From positions 4,898,001 through 4,962,000 of the forward strand of contig NZ_CP058909.1 in assembly GCF_013415905.1 (NCBI RefSeq): DNA of 64,000 bases, given 5' to 3'. This document shows positions 25,583 to 34,146 of this stretch, piece after piece (within the stretch, counting starts at the first letter, position 1; each line of letters opens with the position of its first letter). Origin of the DNA: Halosimplex pelagicum (GTDB lineage: Archaea; Halobacteriota; Halobacteria; Halobacteriales; Haloarculaceae). Both the position numbers and the translations under genes were made by a program. A model generated the notes under the pieces. That model did not search any database. It saw only the letters and a list, made by a program, of their open reading frames with translations, and had not been told where the DNA came from.

Positions 25583-27442
25583 ATGCAACCGTCGACATCG
25601 ATATCGGGGACGATTCGGGTACTCCATGTCGACGACGATCCGGATCTCGCGGATCTCGTGGCGACCTATCTGGAACGCGAAGACGAGCGACTCAGGGTCG
25701 AAACGGTGACGACCGTCGCCGACGGGGTGGCCCGACTCGACGAGAGCGATATCGACTGCGTCGTCTCCGATTACGACATGCCCGGTCGAAACGGGCTCGA
25801 ATTCCTCGAAGCCGTTCGGGCGGACCGACCCGATCTACCGTTTATCCTGTTCACGGGCAAGGGGAGCGAGGAGATCGCGAGCGACGCGATCTCCGCCGGT
25901 GTCTCCGATTATCTCCAGAAGGGGACGGGCACCGAACAGTACACCCTGCTTGCAAACCGTGTCATCAACGCTGTCGAGCGGGCACGGGCAGAGCAGGCCG
26001 AGCAACGGCACCTCCGGGCGATCGAGACCGCCCAGGAGGGCATCAGCATCCTCGACTCCGACGGCGAGTTCATCTACGTCAACGAGGCCTACGCAGCCCT
26101 CTACGGGTACGACCGGGCGGAACTGCTCGGTGAACACTGGTCGCTGCTCTACCCCGACCGGGACACCGAAGAGATCCGGGAGGCGATACTCCCGTCCGTC
26201 CGGGCCGACGGGTTCTGGCGGGGCGAAACGACTGGGCTCCGCGCGGACGGGACCACGTTCGTCGAGGACCACCGGCTCGCCACGACCGACCACGGCGAAC
26301 TCGTCTGTACGGTACTCGATACGACCGACCACCGGAGACATCGGCAGGCGATCGCGGACCTCCACAGTACCGCTCGCGCGTTCATCCAGGCCGAGACCGC
26401 CGAGGAGGTCGCGGAGATAGCCGTCGGCGCCGTCCGCGACATCCTCGACATGCCGGCCAACGGGTTCCACCGCTACGACGAGGCGGACGACAGCCTGGTC
26501 CCGGTCGCGTGGACCGACCGAACGGAGGAACTCATCGGTGAACCACCGACCTTCGAGCCGGGCGAGGGGATCGCCTGGAACGCGTTCGCGTCGGGCGAAC
26601 CGCTGGTGTACGACGATATCGCGACGAACGACGACCGGTACAACCCGGACACACCGATCCGGAGCCAGTTGGCCCTCCCGCTGGACGACCGCGGCGTCCA
26701 CCTCATGGGGTCGCCCGAACCCGCCGCGTTCGACGAGACGGAGGTCTCGCTCGCGAAAACGGTCGCTGCGCACGCGACAGCCGCACTCGAGCGCGTCGAA
26801 CGCGAGCAGGAACTCGCCCGACAGAACGAACGGCTCGCGACGTTCACCGATATCGTCAGTCACGACCTGCGAAACCCGCTCAACGTCGCGACCGGGCGCC
26901 TGGAACTGGCACGGGCGGACTGCGACTGCCCGCATCTCGCGGCGGTCGACCGGGCGCTGACGCGGACGGAGACGCTGCTCGACGACCTCCACGCGTTCGC
27001 CCGGGCCGGGACGGCGACGCTCGATCCCGAACCCGTCGATCTCACCACCCTCAGCCGCGCGTGCTGGGGCCACGTCGAAACGGGGCGAGCGACGCTCGTG
27101 ACCGACGCCCAGCAAGTGATCACCGCCGACAGGAGTCGCGTCCAGGAACTGCTGGAGAACCTCTTCGGGAACGCGGTCGAACACGGGGGCGACGGAGTGA
27201 CGATCACCGTCGGCGACCTCGAAGACGGGTTCTACGTCGCCGACGACGGCCCCGGGATCGCGGACGCGAACAAGGACGCCGTGTTCGACCACGGCTACTC
27301 GACGACCGAAGACGGAACGGGGTTCGGGCTCTCGATCGTCAGGGAGATCGCCGACGTTCACGGCTGGGACCTGCGCGTGACCGATAGCGACGCGGGCGGG
27401 GCACGCTTCGAGGTCCGCGACGTCGAACTCAGCGGACCGTGA
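25583..27442 (+). CDS. Hybrid sensor histidine kinase (REC-PAS-GAF-HisKA-HATPase)
   Basis: The 619-residue cytoplasmic kinase begins with a receiver domain (12-125: DDD near 17-19, phospho-acceptor Asp63 in SDYDMPG, Lys93 in FTGKG), then PAS (about 145-255), GAF (270-405), HisKA with His427 in VSHDLRNPL, and the ATPase with N-box ENLFGNAVEHG, G1 ADDGPGIAD and G2 GTGFGLSIV. This receiver-first order is common in haloarchaea, where a partner phosphorelay protein acts on it. No membrane segment, so it senses an internal signal. No response regulator is adjacent. Confidence 0.9.
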   Translation: MQPSTSISGTIRVLHVDDDPDLADLVATYLEREDERLRVETVTTVADGVARLDESDIDCVVSDYDMPGRNGLEFLEAVRADRPDLPFILFTGKGSEEIASDAISAGVSDYLQKGTGTEQYTLLANRVINAVERARAEQAEQRHLRAIETAQEGISILDSDGEFIYVNEAYAALYGYDRAELLGEHWSLLYPDRDTEEIREAILPSVRADGFWRGETTGLRADGTTFVEDHRLATTDHGELVCTVLDTTDHRRHRQAIADLHSTARAFIQAETAEEVAEIAVGAVRDILDMPANGFHRYDEADDSLVPVAWTDRTEELIGEPPTFEPGEGIAWNAFASGEPLVYDDIATNDDRYNPDTPIRSQLALPLDDRGVHLMGSPEPAAFDETEVSLAKTVAAHATAALERVEREQELARQNERLATFTDIVSHDLRNPLNVATGRLELARADCDCPHLAAVDRALTRTETLLDDLHAFARAGTATLDPEPVDLTTLSRACWGHVETGRATLVTDAQQVITADRSRVQELLENLFGNAVEHGGDGVTITVGDLEDGFYVADDGPGIADANKDAVFDHGYSTTEDGTGFGLSIVREIADVHGWDLRVTDSDAGGARFEVRDVELSGP

Positions 27443-27542
27443 CCGGGCCCACGGCGCGCTCCGCCGGGAAGCCGGCGACGGAACCGGCGGCCACCGACCG
27501 GACGACCGCCGGGGTTTTCCCCGGTCGCGCCCCAGCGTCGGC

Positions 27543-28571
27543 ATGGAGCTGTCCGCCGTCGATCTCTCCCCCGTCCCCGAGTCCGGTACCGCGACCGAGG
27601 CGTACGCCGACACCGTCGAGGCCGCACAGCAGGCCGAGCGGCTGGGTTTCACCCGGTTCTGGGTGGCCGAACACCACGGCCGGGCGGAGACGCTCGCGGG
27701 CACGACGCCCGAGGTGCTCCTGGGTCACCTCGCGGCCGAGACCGACGCGATCCGGCTGGGTTCGGGCGCGGTCCTGCTCAACCACTACAGCCCGCTGAAG
27801 GTCGCCGAGCAGTTCGGCGCGCTGGACGCGCTCGCGCCGGGGCGGGTCGACGCCGGCCTCGGCCGGGCGAACGGGTCGCCCGCCGTCGACCGAGCGCTCG
27901 GGACCGACCGACACGTCGAGGACCCCGACGGCGACCACGCCGAGAAGGTCGAGGCCGTCGCCTCGCACCTCTACGGCGACTTCCCCGACGACCACCCCTA
28001 CGCCGACATCGAGATCCCGGGCTCGGCCGATGGACCGGCCGTCCCGTGGGTACTCGGGTCGAGTCCGTCGAGCGCCGAGATCGCGGCCGAACTCGGCCTC
28101 CCGTACTGCTTCGCGGCGTTCATCCGGCCGCAGTTCGCGACCCACGCCTTCGAGACCTACCGCGAGGCGTTCGAACCCTCCGAGTTGACCGGCGGGGTCG
28201 ACGAACCGCGGGGGATGGTCGCCGTCAACGCGGTCTGCGCCGAGACCGACCGGGAGGCCGCCCGACTGCGTGCGGTCTCCGAAGCGATCTTCCGCCGAAT
28301 GGCCCGCGGCGAGGTCGGCGAGCCGCCCACCGTCGAGGAGGCGGTCGACGAACTCGGCGGGGTTCCCGAGCCGACGCCGGAGCGACTCGACGACGGCGAG
28401 TGGCCGCGGGCGATCTCGGGGAGTCCGGAGACGATGGCCGGCCTGCTCGACCAGCTCGCCGACCGCGTGGGCGTCGACGAGGTGATGATCCAGCAGTCCG
28501 CGCCGACCCACGAGGACGCGCTGCGGTCCCACGAGTTACTGGCCGAGGGCGTCGGGCTCGACGGTCGGTGA
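27543..28571 (+). CDS. Luciferase-like (LLM) flavin-dependent oxidoreductase
   Basis: The 342-residue protein has the bacterial-luciferase-like TIM barrel: ERLGFTRFWVAEHHGRAET, TDAIRLGSGAVLLNHYSPLKVAEQF, APGRVDAGLGRANG and the late ISGSPETMAGLLDQLADRVGVDE. These enzymes use reduced F420 or FMN; F420 is plausible in haloarchaea. Length fits the single-subunit MsnO8-like group. It is on its own transcript or follows the kinase by 100 bp. Substrate unknown. Confidence 0.88.
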   Translation: MELSAVDLSPVPESGTATEAYADTVEAAQQAERLGFTRFWVAEHHGRAETLAGTTPEVLLGHLAAETDAIRLGSGAVLLNHYSPLKVAEQFGALDALAPGRVDAGLGRANGSPAVDRALGTDRHVEDPDGDHAEKVEAVASHLYGDFPDDHPYADIEIPGSADGPAVPWVLGSSPSSAEIAAELGLPYCFAAFIRPQFATHAFETYREAFEPSELTGGVDEPRGMVAVNAVCAETDREAARLRAVSEAIFRRMARGEVGEPPTVEEAVDELGGVPEPTPERLDDGEWPRAISGSPETMAGLLDQLADRVGVDEVMIQQSAPTHEDALRSHELLAEGVGLDGR

Positions 28572-28660
28572 GCGGGCCGCTCGGCCGCCCGGCCGGGCCG
28601 CCGGCCGGTTACACCGGTGTCACCAGAGATACATACGGTCCCGAGTCCAACGTTCGGGCG

Positions 28661-29524
28661 ATGGACGACGCCACCGAGCGTGACGATCCGGTGATCCCCG
28701 AGACCGCGCGGATGGGCCGGGCGGCGCTGACCGTCGGGGATCTGGACGAGACGGTCGGGTTCTACCGGGACGCCGTCGGGCTCACAGTGCGGAGTCGGAG
28801 CGAGACGGCGGCGACGCTCGGTGCGGGCGGGACGCCGGTGCTCGAACTGCTGGCCGACGGGGACGCGCCGCCCAGGGATCGGAAACAGGCGGGGCTGTTC
28901 CACACCGCGTTCAGGGTCCCCTCGCGCGGCGCGCTCGGCGCCGCGCTCGAACGGATCCGCGAGCGCGGGGCCCTCGACGGCGCCTCGGACCACTACGTCA
29001 GCGAGGCGCTGTACTGCACCGACCCCGAAGGCAACGGCGTCGAGGTGTACGCGGACAGGTCGCGCGAGGAGTGGCCACGCGCCGACGACGGGTCGGTCGA
29101 GATCGGGACGGCCCCGCTCGACCTGGCGGCCCTCGCCGCCGGGTCCGACGGCGCCGCCGAGGCACCGCCCGGGACGGATCTCGGCCACGTCCACCTCGAA
29201 GTCTCCTCGCTCGACCGGGCGCGGGCGTTCTACGCCGACCGTCTGGGCCTGGGCGTCCGGACCGAGACGCGCGGCGCCTCGTTTCTCGCGGCGGGCGACT
29301 ACCACCACCACGTCGGGATCAACACCTGGAACGGCCGGACCGACCCGGCGGGCGGCCGCGGCCTGGCGTGGTTCGAGTTCCTGTTGCCCGACGCGGGGAC
29401 GGTCGCGACCGCCCGCCGCCGCCTCTCGACGACCGGCGTTCCGGTGACCGACCGCGAGGACGGCTTCGAGGCGAGCGATCCGGACGGGATCACCGTCCGG
29501 TTCCGAGCGATACCGGAGTCGTAG
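28661..29524 (+). CDS. VOC-superfamily protein (catechol 2,3-dioxygenase-like)
   Basis: The 287-residue protein is two tandem VOC modules: MGRAALTVGDLDETVGFYRDAVGL with FHTAFRVPSR and CTDPEGNGVEVYAD, then LGHVHLEVSSLDRARAFYADRLGL with YHHHVGINTW and SDPDGITVRF. The metal-ligand positions (His of GHVH, His in YHHHVG, Glu in GVEVY) are occupied. This matches CatE-like extradiol dioxygenase relatives. It begins 90 bp after the flavin oxidoreductase gene. Substrate unknown. Confidence 0.87.
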   Translation: MDDATERDDPVIPETARMGRAALTVGDLDETVGFYRDAVGLTVRSRSETAATLGAGGTPVLELLADGDAPPRDRKQAGLFHTAFRVPSRGALGAALERIRERGALDGASDHYVSEALYCTDPEGNGVEVYADRSREEWPRADDGSVEIGTAPLDLAALAAGSDGAAEAPPGTDLGHVHLEVSSLDRARAFYADRLGLGVRTETRGASFLAAGDYHHHVGINTWNGRTDPAGGRGLAWFEFLLPDAGTVATARRRLSTTGVPVTDREDGFEASDPDGITVRFRAIPES

Positions 29525-29566
29525 TCCGCCGAACGCCGTCGCGAGCCCGGACAAGACTTATGACTG

Positions 29567-29580
29567 ACTAATCGGTTAGT
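29567..29580. promoter_or_regulatory. Operator-like palindrome, site 1
   Basis: ACTAATCGGTTAGT is an inverted repeat (ACTAA/TTAGT) just downstream of the TATA-like CTTATG at 29557-29562 and 7 bp before ATG 29587. It shares 12 of 14 bases with the site at 30766 and is close to the one at 33895, so one TetR-type protein could bind all three and block transcription here. Confidence 0.55.
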
Positions 29581-29586
29581 AACCGT

Positions 29587-30018
29587 ATGGACGGATCCGT
29601 TTCGCGAAAGCGGCCGTGGCTCGCCGCGGTGCTCGGAGTGTTTGCGACGGGGCTCGGACACGTCTACCTCCGGCGGCTGCGCCGCGCGGCCGGGTGGCTG
29701 GTCGCCCTGCTCGGCGTGAGTTTCCTGTTCGTCGACGAAGCGGCGCTGACGGCGCTGGTTAGCGATAACCCGGTCGACCCGCTCGCGGTCGCGCCCGTCG
29801 TCTTCGTCGGGGCCCTGAGCGTGATCGACGCATACCTGGTCGCCCGAGCGCACAACGCCGTCGCCCGGATCACCGCCACGCCGGACGGAGCGGTCACGCA
29901 CTGTCCGAGCTGCGGTCGGGAACTGGACCCGAGTATCGACTTCTGTCACTGGTGTACGACCGACCTCTCGGAGCTGGAGCTCCGACCGGTCGACGCGGCG
30001 GACGAGTCGGACGACTGA
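29587..30018 (+). CDS. Membrane protein with C-terminal zinc ribbon
   Basis: The 143-residue protein has three hydrophobic segments (about 9-28, 37-53 and 68-88), the first with a GLGHVYL motif as in TM2/zinc-ribbon-type small membrane proteins, and a C-terminal ribbon with CPSCGREL and CHWC. Function unknown. Its promoter carries an operator-like palindrome, so it may be controlled by one of the two neighbouring TetR proteins. Confidence 0.8.
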   Translation: MDGSVSRKRPWLAAVLGVFATGLGHVYLRRLRRAAGWLVALLGVSFLFVDEAALTALVSDNPVDPLAVAPVVFVGALSVIDAYLVARAHNAVARITATPDGAVTHCPSCGRELDPSIDFCHWCTTDLSELELRPVDAADESDD

Positions 30019-30027
30019 CCGGCCTCG

Positions 30028-30621
30028 TCAGGTCAGCGTGGCGTCGACGTACTCCTGGGCGGTCCGTCTCGCGGTTTCGAGCGCGCCGTCCTCGTCGAGG
30101 ACGACGGCCCGGGTCCGGGCGCCGTCGACGATCGTCATCAGGCCGCGCGTCACGTGGTCGGCGTCGACGTCGTCGAACTCGCCCTCGTCGATCCCGTGGT
30201 TGATCACCGCCTTGATCATGTAGCGGATGTACTCGTCGTTCCCGCGGAAGCGCTCGCGGAAGTCGGGCTTGTACGGCGCCTGCGAGCGCATCTCCAGCAT
30301 CGCGACCGCCAGGTCGCGGTGCTCCTCGGGAGCGAATATCAGCTCGTCGAGGAGCAGGTCGAGGCGCTGGTGGGGGTCGGTCGTCTCCACGTCGCGGATC
30401 GTGTCGACGAAGCGTTCGAGCAGGTAGTCGAGAAAGGCGACGAGCAGCTCGTCCTTGGTGTCGTAGTGGTAGTGGACCGCAGCGGTCGACTTCCCGTACT
30501 CCTCGGCGATCCGCTTGATCGTGAGGTCGGCGTACCCGTGCTCCCGGAGCGCCCGATAGGTCGCCCGCATGATCTCCGTTTCCGGCTCCGAGAAGCTCCC
30601 CTCCGTTGGATCGGCCATCAC
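30028..30621 (-). CDS. TetR/AcrR-family regulator
   Basis: The 197-residue protein has the N-terminal TetR HTH: EIMRATYRALREHGYADLTIKRIAEEYGKSTAAVHYHYDTKDELLVAFLDY, and an all-helical ligand domain. It starts at ATG 30621 or at the next ATG codon. It ends 9 bp from the convergent zinc-ribbon membrane protein gene and is divergent from a second TetR gene. Haloarchaeal TetR proteins of this type often control exporters or lipid genes; target unknown. Confidence 0.88.
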   Translation of the reverse strand: MMADPTEGSFSEPETEIMRATYRALREHGYADLTIKRIAEEYGKSTAAVHYHYDTKDELLVAFLDYLLERFVDTIRDVETTDPHQRLDLLLDELIFAPEEHRDLAVAMLEMRSQAPYKPDFRERFRGNDEYIRYMIKAVINHGIDEGEFDDVDADHVTRGLMTIVDGARTRAVVLDEDGALETARRTAQEYVDATLT

Positions 30622-30765
30622 CCGTCACTTCCGCGCTCGCGGGGTTAACAGTTGTGACCGCTCCGTCAGGCTCCCGACAGAGATACCAACCGGTCCGTCT
30701 CGCGCGGACGCGAAATACATCGACAGGTGCCGCTAGCGTTGCGCTTCCGAGTCCAAACGTTTTTG

Positions 30766-30779
30766 ACTAACTAGTTAGT
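30766..30779. promoter_or_regulatory. Operator-like perfect palindrome, site 2
   Basis: ACTAACTAGTTAGT is a perfect 14-bp palindrome immediately downstream of the AT-rich CGTTTTTG block and 17 bp before ATG 30797 of the TetR-MATE operon. Placement over the transcription start fits autorepression by the TetR protein. Confidence 0.7.
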
Positions 30780-30796
30780 AAGTTCGCTATCGACCG

Positions 30797-31396
30797 ATGG
30801 ACGACGACGCAGCGACGGAGATCCTAGAGGCGACGTATCGGGCGCTCTGCGACCGGGGCTACGCCGACGTGACCCTGGAGGACATCGCCGCGGAGGCCGA
30901 GACGAGCAAGGGGCTGATCCACTACTACTACGACGACAAGGAGACGCTGTTCGCGGAGTTTCTGGACTTCCTCTACGACCGCTACACCGAACGGATCGAG
31001 TCGGTCGCGGGCGAGACGCCGCGCGAGCGGCTCGTCGGGCTGTTCGAGACGGTCCTCGCCGACGGGGAGGGGACCGCCGGCGAGCAGTTGCGGACGGCGA
31101 TGCTGGCGGTGAACGCGCAGGCGCCCTACGACGACGCGATCCGGACGCGGCTGGAGCGGTTCGACGAGTATCTCCTCGAACGGGTGGAGTCGATCGTCGC
31201 CGACGGCGTCGAAACCGGTGCGTTCGACGACGACATCGACCCGGCGCTGGCGGCCGAGTTCCTCGTGACGGCCATCTCCGGCGCGCACGCGCGCCGAGCG
31301 GCCGTCGACCGCTCGTCCGACCGACTGGCCGAGACGATGACGCGCTACGCCGAGCGCCACCTCGTCGCCGACGGGCCCGCGGGGGTGGCCGACTGA
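30797..31396 (+). CDS. TetR-family repressor of the MATE exporter
   Basis: The 199-residue protein has the TetR HTH at residues 5-50 (EILEATYRALCDRGYADVTLEDIAAEAETSKGLIHYYYDDKETLFAEFLDF) and a helical ligand pocket. Its stop overlaps the MATE start by one base (TGATG), so the two are co-translated. A perfect palindrome in its promoter is the likely operator. By analogy with exporter-linked TetR proteins it would derepress the pump when a toxic ligand binds. Confidence 0.9.
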   Translation: MDDDAATEILEATYRALCDRGYADVTLEDIAAEAETSKGLIHYYYDDKETLFAEFLDFLYDRYTERIESVAGETPRERLVGLFETVLADGEGTAGEQLRTAMLAVNAQAPYDDAIRTRLERFDEYLLERVESIVADGVETGAFDDDIDPALAAEFLVTAISGAHARRAAVDRSSDRLAETMTRYAERHLVADGPAGVAD

Positions 31397-32880
31397 TGGG
31401 GCTGCGCAGTCGGCTCGACGACCTGTTCAAGGGGCCCGAGGACTTCGACCTCACGTCGGGCGGGATCGGCAAGCCCCTCTTCTTCCTCGCGATGCCGATC
31501 GTCGTCACGAACCTCTTCCAGACGGCCTACAACCTGGCGGACACGTTCTGGCTCGGCCAGTACAGCACGGACGCGCTGGCGGCGATCAGTTTCGCGTTCC
31601 CGATGGTGTTCCTGCTCATCTCCTTCGGGACCGGGATCTCCGTCGCCGGGAGCGTCCTCGTCGCGCAGTTCACCGGCGCCGGCGAGCCCCGGGAGGCCGA
31701 GTACGCCGCCTCCCAGACGGTCACGTTCGCGGCCATCGTGTCGCTGGTCCTTGGCGTGATCGGCTACTTCGTCGTCGGCAAGTTCCTCTCGCTGATGGGC
31801 GCCTCGCAGGACGTGTTGCCGCTGGCGTCGAGCTACATGGAGGTCATCTCGCTGGGTCTGCTCTTCATGTTCGGCTTCTTCGTCTTCATCGCGCTCATGC
31901 GGGGCTACGGCGACACGATCACGCCGATGCTCGTGATGTTCGGGTCGGTCCTCCTCAACATCGTCCTCGACCCGTTCCTGATCTTCGGGTGGACCGTCGT
32001 CGAGTCGGCGCCGCTGGTCGGGACGGTGAGCTTCCCGGAACTCGGGATCCAGGGGGCGGCCATCGCCACCGTCTTCTCGCGCGGGCTCGCGCTGGTGGTC
32101 GGCCTGGCGATCATGTTCCGCGGCGAGCGCGGCGTCCAGATCCACCTCCGCGACATGGTGCCCGACCTCTCGTATCTCCCCCGGCTGGTCCGGATCGGGC
32201 TCCCGGCGTCGGTCGAGGGGATGGGGCGAGCGCTCTCGATGAACCTCCTGCTGTTCGTCGTCGCGACGTTCCCCGACCCCGTCGTCTCCGCGTACGGCAT
32301 CGGGACGCGCGTCTTCTCGGTCATCGTCCTGCCGGCCATCGCCGTCGCCCGCGGCGTCGAGACGATGACCGGCCAGAACATGGGGGCGGACAAACCCGAG
32401 CGAGCGGAAGCGGCCGCCAATCTCGCGGCCAAGGTGCTGTTCGGCATCCTCACGCTCGCGGGCGTCGCCGTCTTCCTCGCGCCCGAGCCCATCGTCTCGG
32501 TGTTCGTCGGCGCCGACCAGGCCGACGCCGACCGGGTCGTCGAGGTCGGCGCGCAGTTCCTCCGCTACGTCGCGCTGACCTTCGGGTTCATCGGGATCAC
32601 CCGGGCCTACACCGGGAGCTTCCGCGGCGCCGGTCGGACGCTCACCGCCGCGGCCATCTCCGTCCTGATGCTCGGCGTCGTCCGGTTCCCGGTCGCCTGG
32701 TTCGCCGCCGACCCGCTCGGCGAGGCGGGGATCTGGATCTCCTTCGCCGTCTCGAACGTCGTCGGCGCGGTCGTCGCCGTCCTGTGGTACCGCCGCGGCA
32801 CCTGGAAGGGCACCGAACTGACCGAGGAGAACCTCGACGTCGAGCCGACGGGCGTCGAAGGCTCGGCGGGCGACGACTGA
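31396..32880 (+). CDS. MATE-family multidrug efflux transporter
   Basis: The 494-residue protein has about twelve hydrophobic helices and the MATE pattern: PLFFLAMPIVVTNLFQTAYNLADTFWLG at the start, QFTGAGEPREAEYAASQT after TM3, and the duplicated second half with GMGRALSMNLLLFV and GQNMGADKPERAEAAANLAAK. It exports cationic or other toxic compounds using a sodium or proton gradient. Coupled to the upstream TetR gene. Full length for the family. Confidence 0.92.
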   Translation: MGLRSRLDDLFKGPEDFDLTSGGIGKPLFFLAMPIVVTNLFQTAYNLADTFWLGQYSTDALAAISFAFPMVFLLISFGTGISVAGSVLVAQFTGAGEPREAEYAASQTVTFAAIVSLVLGVIGYFVVGKFLSLMGASQDVLPLASSYMEVISLGLLFMFGFFVFIALMRGYGDTITPMLVMFGSVLLNIVLDPFLIFGWTVVESAPLVGTVSFPELGIQGAAIATVFSRGLALVVGLAIMFRGERGVQIHLRDMVPDLSYLPRLVRIGLPASVEGMGRALSMNLLLFVVATFPDPVVSAYGIGTRVFSVIVLPAIAVARGVETMTGQNMGADKPERAEAAANLAAKVLFGILTLAGVAVFLAPEPIVSVFVGADQADADRVVEVGAQFLRYVALTFGFIGITRAYTGSFRGAGRTLTAAAISVLMLGVVRFPVAWFAADPLGEAGIWISFAVSNVVGAVVAVLWYRRGTWKGTELTEENLDVEPTGVEGSAGDD

Positions 32881-32883
32881 CTC

Positions 32884-33672
32884 GTGACGCCGACCGTCGT
32901 CCCGCGCTCGGCGATCGAGTCGCACCTCGAATCGGCGCTGGACGGCGTCGACGGCGACGGTCTCGCGCTCGCTCGCGAGACGGTCGAGGCCGCCGAGGAC
33001 CGCTGGTACGGCCAGCTGGTCGCCGGCGCCTACCGATCACTGCCGGGCCGGCCGGACACCGACCGAGCCGTCCCCGCCGCGGCGGCGGTGGAGCTGGTCC
33101 GCGGGTACTGCCGGCTCCGGAGCGAGCTGCTCGTCCAGCTCACCGACAGCCGGCCACACGCGTTCACCCGCGACGAAGTCGCCGCGCTCCTCGCGGGCGA
33201 TTACCTCTACACCGGGGCGTACTCGGCGCTCGCAGCCGCCGACCGCCCGGACCGCGGCGACTGCTTCGAGACGGTTACGGACGCGCTCGAAGCCGTCTCC
33301 GGAGCGTTCGTAGACACCTACGTCGGGACGGGCGAGTTGCCCCCGGACCGGGTCGCGCTCGTCGAACGGACCGCGGGCCGGATCGGCGAGACCGCCGCCG
33401 TCCTCGGTGCCCGACTGGCCGACGCGGACGACCGCCACCTCGACCCCATCGCGCGGGCGGGCCGCTCTTTCGCCGCGGCGCGCACGATCCGACGGGCGCT
33501 CGACCGCGAGCCCGGGTCGGCGATGGTGGCCGTCCCCGAGCGCCCGGCGGAGCGACTCGGCGAGCACGCGACCCGCCGCCGGGAAGCGGGGCGTCGGGCG
33601 CTCGGAGAACTCCAGTCGAGCGCCGACGTGTCGGCGCTTCGCCGGCTCGGCGACGCGCAGTCGGACGCCTGA
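32884..33672 (+). CDS. Degenerate polyprenyl-synthase-like protein
   Basis: The 262-residue protein (GTG start, three bases after the MATE stop) is mostly helical. AVPAAAAVELVRGYCRLRSELLVQL followed by LLAGDYLYTGAYSAL recalls helices D-F of trans-isoprenyl diphosphate synthases, where a DDxxD would precede a GDxLLARA motif; here the Asp-rich motif is missing, so it is probably not catalytic. It may be a regulatory or partner subunit. The assignment rests on pattern alone. It probably belongs to the TetR-MATE transcript. Confidence 0.55.
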   Translation: MTPTVVPRSAIESHLESALDGVDGDGLALARETVEAAEDRWYGQLVAGAYRSLPGRPDTDRAVPAAAAVELVRGYCRLRSELLVQLTDSRPHAFTRDEVAALLAGDYLYTGAYSALAAADRPDRGDCFETVTDALEAVSGAFVDTYVGTGELPPDRVALVERTAGRIGETAAVLGARLADADDRHLDPIARAGRSFAAARTIRRALDREPGSAMVAVPERPAERLGEHATRRREAGRRALGELQSSADVSALRRLGDAQSDA

Positions 33673-33716
33673 CCGCGAGACCGCGGCCGCCGGGCGGACG
33701 ATCCGACGGACGCCGT

Positions 33717-33863
33717 TCAGAGCCGGTCGGCCAGCCAGAGGACGATCAACACGGGTGCGATCGGGAGCAACAGCGCGAACAGCGGGACCGCGACCAGATA
33801 CCCGATCGTTGCCATCTCGGTGTTCGACCTGTCCGACCGGCGCGGACTGACGGATCTCGTCAT
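33717..33863 (-). CDS. Small membrane protein (48 residues)
   Basis: A 48-codon frame from ATG 33863 to TGA at 33717 encodes a basic N-terminus (MTRSVSPRRSDRSN) and one or two hydrophobic stretches (IGYLVAVPLFALLLPIAP and VLIVLWLADRL). Codon use matches neighbouring genes. An operator-like palindrome lies about 30 bp upstream. Function unknown; small membrane proteins can modulate transporters, and a MATE exporter is nearby. Confidence 0.55.
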   Translation of the reverse strand: MTRSVSPRRSDRSNTEMATIGYLVAVPLFALLLPIAPVLIVLWLADRL

Positions 33864-33894
33864 GCCCGAGCGTACGCACCGATCGAACGAAAAA

Positions 33895-33910
33895 CTAACT
33901 GATCGGTTAG
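33895..33910. promoter_or_regulatory. Operator-like palindrome, site 3
   Basis: CTAACTGATCGGTTAG is a near-perfect inverted repeat (one mismatched pair). The part ACTGATCGGTTAG differs by one base from site 1. It is 31 bp upstream of the small membrane protein start on the minus strand. Confidence 0.5.
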
Positions 33911-34146
33911 CCTGTCGAGCCGAGATCCGGACACGGACGATGCCGGCGAACTAGTGCGATACGGCCCGTGTAGTCGTCGACGGACCAACTCTCGGTCGAG
34001 ATACGTCGTCGGCCCCGCCCGTCGTAGCTTACTAGTAGGTCAGCCGGGGCGGCGAAACGACCGTCCGGGCCCGGTCGAACCCGTCGACCGACGGGAGGCC
34101 GGCGGTTTCAACAGCTATACAAACGCCGCAGGGGAACAGACGCGCC

